From an uncultured Lachnospiraceae bacterium (GTDB taxonomy: Bacteria; Bacillota; Clostridia; Lachnospirales; Lachnospiraceae), in NCBI GenBank assembly GCA_948688495.1, contig CAPQSW010000050.1, positions 1 to 16,128 of the forward strand: DNA of 16,128 bases, given 5' to 3'. The position numbers were made by a program, and so were the translations under genes. Below are positions 14,101 through 16,128 of the stretch, piece by piece. The notes beneath the pieces are model-generated. The model did no database searches. It had not been told where the DNA came from and was given only the letters and a program-made list of their open reading frames with translations. Each line of letters opens with the position of its first letter. Position 1 is the first letter of the stretch.

Positions 14101-14854
14101 CGAGGCAATCTCTGACTTACACAAGATGGATATGGAGGCAGAAAAAAACGGATGGCTCCAGGGGATACATCCATTGCCAAAGCTGCTGGTGACAATTCTT
14201 TTCATTTTGCTTACCGTTTCCTTTGGAAAGTATGACCTGTCCGGACTTTTGAAAATGGGAGTTTATCTAATCATAACTTATGTTTTGGGTGATATCTCCA
14301 TAAAACAATTACTGAAAAGGATGAAGCTGGTACTGGCGTTTGTCTGTCTGGTAGGGATATGGAATCCATTTTTTGACAGGGAAATTCTATTTTCTTTGGG
14401 GAATTTGTCCGTCACAGGTGGAATGATTTCCATGGTGACGTTGATGGTTAAAGGAGTCTATGCAGTTTCCGCTTCATATCTGCTGATGGTTACGACCTCT
14501 ATGGAGGATTTGTGCTACGCCCTTCGTAAGATTGGCGTACCAAAAACGTTCGTGACGATTCTTATGTTGGTTTATCGGTATATCATTGTTTTGCTAAAGG
14601 AAATAGAACGGATGATGGATGGGTACATGCTGCGTGCGCCAAAAGAGAAGGGGCTGCATTACAAGGTCTGGGGTACTATGATTGGTCAGCTTCTTCTGCG
14701 CAGTATGGATAGGGCGCAGACTGTTTATGACAGTATGATGCTTCGGGGATATAATGGGGAGTTTCATTTGAGATGTAAAAGGGCGGCGAGGCGTTTAGAC
14801 TATCTGTATACGGTGGGGTGGAGTGCGGCGCTGCTGATTGTGAGGATATGGTAG
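14087..14854 (+). CDS. cbiQ: Nickel/cobalt ECF transporter transmembrane component T (CbiQ)
   Basis: A 255-residue membrane scaffold that links the metal-binding component to the ATPase. Hydrophobic segments lie near 34-47, 55-68, 80-93, 110-137 and 155-171. The two coupling motifs near the C-terminus, LRAPKEKG (182-189) and MLRGYNGEF (218-226), match the Ala-Arg-Gly-type motifs that contact the ATPase grooves. The ATG at 14087 lies inside the end of cbiM (14-nt overlap), which suggests translational coupling; more upstream in-frame starts encode unrelated residues from the cbiM region. The product ends in a short hydrophobic tail (WSAALLIVRIW). Confidence 0.9.
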   Translation: MSRISEAISDLHKMDMEAEKNGWLQGIHPLPKLLVTILFILLTVSFGKYDLSGLLKMGVYLIITYVLGDISIKQLLKRMKLVLAFVCLVGIWNPFFDREILFSLGNLSVTGGMISMVTLMVKGVYAVSASYLLMVTTSMEDLCYALRKIGVPKTFVTILMLVYRYIIVLLKEIERMMDGYMLRAPKEKGLHYKVWGTMIGQLLLRSMDRAQTVYDSMMLRGYNGEFHLRCKRAARRLDYLYTVGWSAALLIVRIW

Positions 14855-15592
14855 ATGAAGCGATTGGAGATAGAAAACCTTTCTTTTCATTATGGACAGG
14901 GAGGATTTCAGAATCAGGTATTAAAAAATATTAATTTTTCTATGGGGGATGAAAGCGTAGGGCTGATTGGTGCAAATGGTGTCGGGAAGTCTACTCTGCT
15001 TAAGCTTCTCACAGGGCTTTTGGATATACAGGAGGGCAGTGTCCGAATCGCCTCACTTGAGATGAATAAGGGGAATCTTAAGAAAATACGTGGGGAGATT
15101 GGTTATGTATTTCAGGATTCAGACAGTCAGCTTTTTATGTCAACGGTATACGAAGACGTTGCATTTGGGCCGCGCAACTACGGAAAGAGTGAGGAAGAAA
15201 CGAAACGGTTGGTGCAAAAGGCATTAGAGCAGGTACATATGGAGGGGAAAAGCAAAAGGCAGATTTATCGGCTCTCCGGAGGTGAGAAGAAGCTGGCTTC
15301 TATTGCCACTGTACTTGCCATGGAGGCAGGAATTATGCTGTTAGATGAACCGTCAGTAGCTTTAGACCCCAGAAACCGGAGGAATCTGATTCAGGTTTTG
15401 AATGAGCTGCCAAAGGCTAAGATAATAGCGAGTCATGATTTGGATTTTGTATATGATACCTGCCAGAGAGTCGTGCTGCTGTCAGATGGAGAGATTGCGG
15501 CGGATGGAGAGACGGAGAAGGTTTTGACGAATCAAAAGCTTTTGGAGGCTCATGGATTGGAGTTGCCGTTGTCATTTTGGCGGAGGAATTAA
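14855..15592 (+). CDS. cbiO: Nickel/cobalt ECF transporter ATPase (CbiO)
   Basis: A 245-residue ABC ATPase that powers the importer at the cytoplasmic face. All motifs are intact: Walker A GANGVGKST (39-47), Q-loop YVFQDSDSQLF (Gln87), signature LSGGEKK (140-146), Walker B MLLDEPSVALD (161-171) and H-loop SHD (His194). QDSDSQLF is characteristic of ECF-type CbiO/EcfA proteins. The ATG directly abuts the cbiQ TAG with AGGAT just upstream. It is the last gene of the nickel operon; no convincing terminator hairpin is visible in the next 105 bases. Confidence 0.93.
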   Translation: MKRLEIENLSFHYGQGGFQNQVLKNINFSMGDESVGLIGANGVGKSTLLKLLTGLLDIQEGSVRIASLEMNKGNLKKIRGEIGYVFQDSDSQLFMSTVYEDVAFGPRNYGKSEEETKRLVQKALEQVHMEGKSKRQIYRLSGGEKKLASIATVLAMEAGIMLLDEPSVALDPRNRRNLIQVLNELPKAKIIASHDLDFVYDTCQRVVLLSDGEIAADGETEKVLTNQKLLEAHGLELPLSFWRRN

Positions 15593-15653
15593 AGTGTCGG
15601 CGGGCCATCCTGCACTAGAGAGCAGAAAATATCGGGAAAATTTTAGTATTTGG

Positions 15654-15667
15654 TTGTACAATATAAT
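15654..15667 (+). promoter_or_regulatory. Probable -10 region and palindrome upstream of the AraC-type gene
   Basis: A perfect TATAAT (15662-15667) lies 30 bases before the AraC-type ATG, immediately preceded by the palindrome TTGTACAA (15654-15661). No good -35 is found at 16-18 bases, which suggests activator dependence or local autoregulation. Confidence 0.4.
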
Positions 15668-15697
15668 TACAGCGGAACGGGAAGGAGAAGACTGCTC

Positions 15698-16128
15698 ATG
15701 AACAGTTGGAATGACGGTATACGCAATGCAATTTATTACATTGAAGATCATCTGACAGAGGATATTGATATTAATGAAATCGCAAGCAAAGCATTTGTGT
15801 CAAGTTTTTACTTTCAAAAAATATTCAATGTATTATGTGGATTTACAGTTGGAGAATACATTAAAAATCGCCGTCTGACACTAGCTGCTCAGGAACTTTG
15901 TTCAACCGATATCAAGGTGCTTGATGTTGCACTAAAATATGGATACGGTTCGCCTGACAGCTTTGCAAAAGCATTCACTAAGTTTCATGGTGTTACGCCT
16001 TCACAGGCAAGAGAAAAGAACCGCAGTCTGAATTCTGTTGCTCCGCTGAAAATAAAACTTACATTGGAGGGTGGTACTATGTTAGAGTATAAAATTGTAG
16101 AAAAAGAACAGTTCACAGTTATGGGAGT
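15698..16128 (+). CDS. AraC-family regulator with GyrI-like effector domain, 5' part
   Basis: The frame is open to the window end, giving 143 residues. Residues ~5-105 are a double helix-turn-helix AraC domain (IDINEIASKAFVSSFYFQKIF, then VLDVALKYGYGSPDSFAKAF and the GVTPSQAR signature). From ~127, MLEYKIVEKEQFTVMG begins what looks like a GyrI/AraC_E_bind small-molecule domain, as in Rob/SoxS-like multidrug-responsive regulators. AAGGAG lies about 10 nt before the ATG. It has its own promoter region and appears unrelated to the nickel operon. The C-terminal effector domain is outside the window. Confidence 0.85.
   Translation, partial: MNSWNDGIRNAIYYIEDHLTEDIDINEIASKAFVSSFYFQKIFNVLCGFTVGEYIKNRRLTLAAQELCSTDIKVLDVALKYGYGSPDSFAKAFTKFHGVTPSQAREKNRSLNSVAPLKIKLTLEGGTMLEYKIVEKEQFTVMG

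Noticed and set aside
15593..15660. Terminator after cbiO
   Set aside because: Only a 4-bp AGTG/CACT pairing could be made and there is no U tract, so I do not call one.

Overview
The window looks like chromosomal DNA from an anaerobic, gut-type Clostridia (Lachnospiraceae-like) species. This is inferred from strong AGGAGG ribosome sites, moderate-to-low GC, TTG starts, a TRAP importer under a PrpR-like regulator, and a DUF3842–larB–nickel ECF transporter block. No rRNA, tRNA, IS element, CRISPR array or phage gene was seen. The genes are densely packed and almost all on the + strand.

Region 1 (1-252) holds the 3' end of a small membrane protein that converges on the next gene. Region 2 (253-2046, minus strand) is a PrpR-type regulator whose AAA+ ATPase domain has lost almost every catalytic motif. 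It is transcribed away from region 3 across a 196-bp AT-rich spacer. That spacer carries two opposed sigma-70-type promoters and two copies of a TGTTTC-type half-palindromic site.

Region 3 (2243-11513) is one probable nine-gene catabolic operon: TRAP importer dctP-dctQ-dctM, a phosphotriesterase-family metallohydrolase (probable lactonase), an iron-type alcohol dehydrogenase, a PdxA2-type 4-phospho-sugar-acid dehydrogenase, a DUF1537 acid-sugar kinase, a D-2-hydroxyacid dehydrogenase and a DapA-family aldolase/synthase. Most gaps are a few bases or short overlaps. The core chemistry I would predict is import of a small sugar acid, or opening of its lactone, then 4-phosphorylation by DUF1537 and oxidative decarboxylation by PdxA2 to dihydroxyacetone phosphate, as known for D-threonate and D-erythronate. 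The dehydrogenases and the aldolase would add a second branch whose substrate I cannot name.

Region 4 (11522-15592) is a nickel block. A DUF3842 gene has its own strong promoter, overlapped downstream by a perfect 18-bp palindrome. A second promoter overlaps the DUF3842 stop codon and leads into a highly structured leader and an intrinsic terminator. Then come larB (nickel-pincer nucleotide cofactor synthesis) and a cbiM(PDGLE fusion)-cbiQ-cbiO nickel/cobalt ECF importer. The leader-terminator unit looks like a riboswitch, possibly metal-sensing. LarA-family enzymes that use the nickel-pincer cofactor racemise or epimerise 2-hydroxyacids, so the two halves of the window may be metabolically linked; that is a hypothesis.

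Region 5 (15593-16128) starts an AraC-family regulator that runs off the window.
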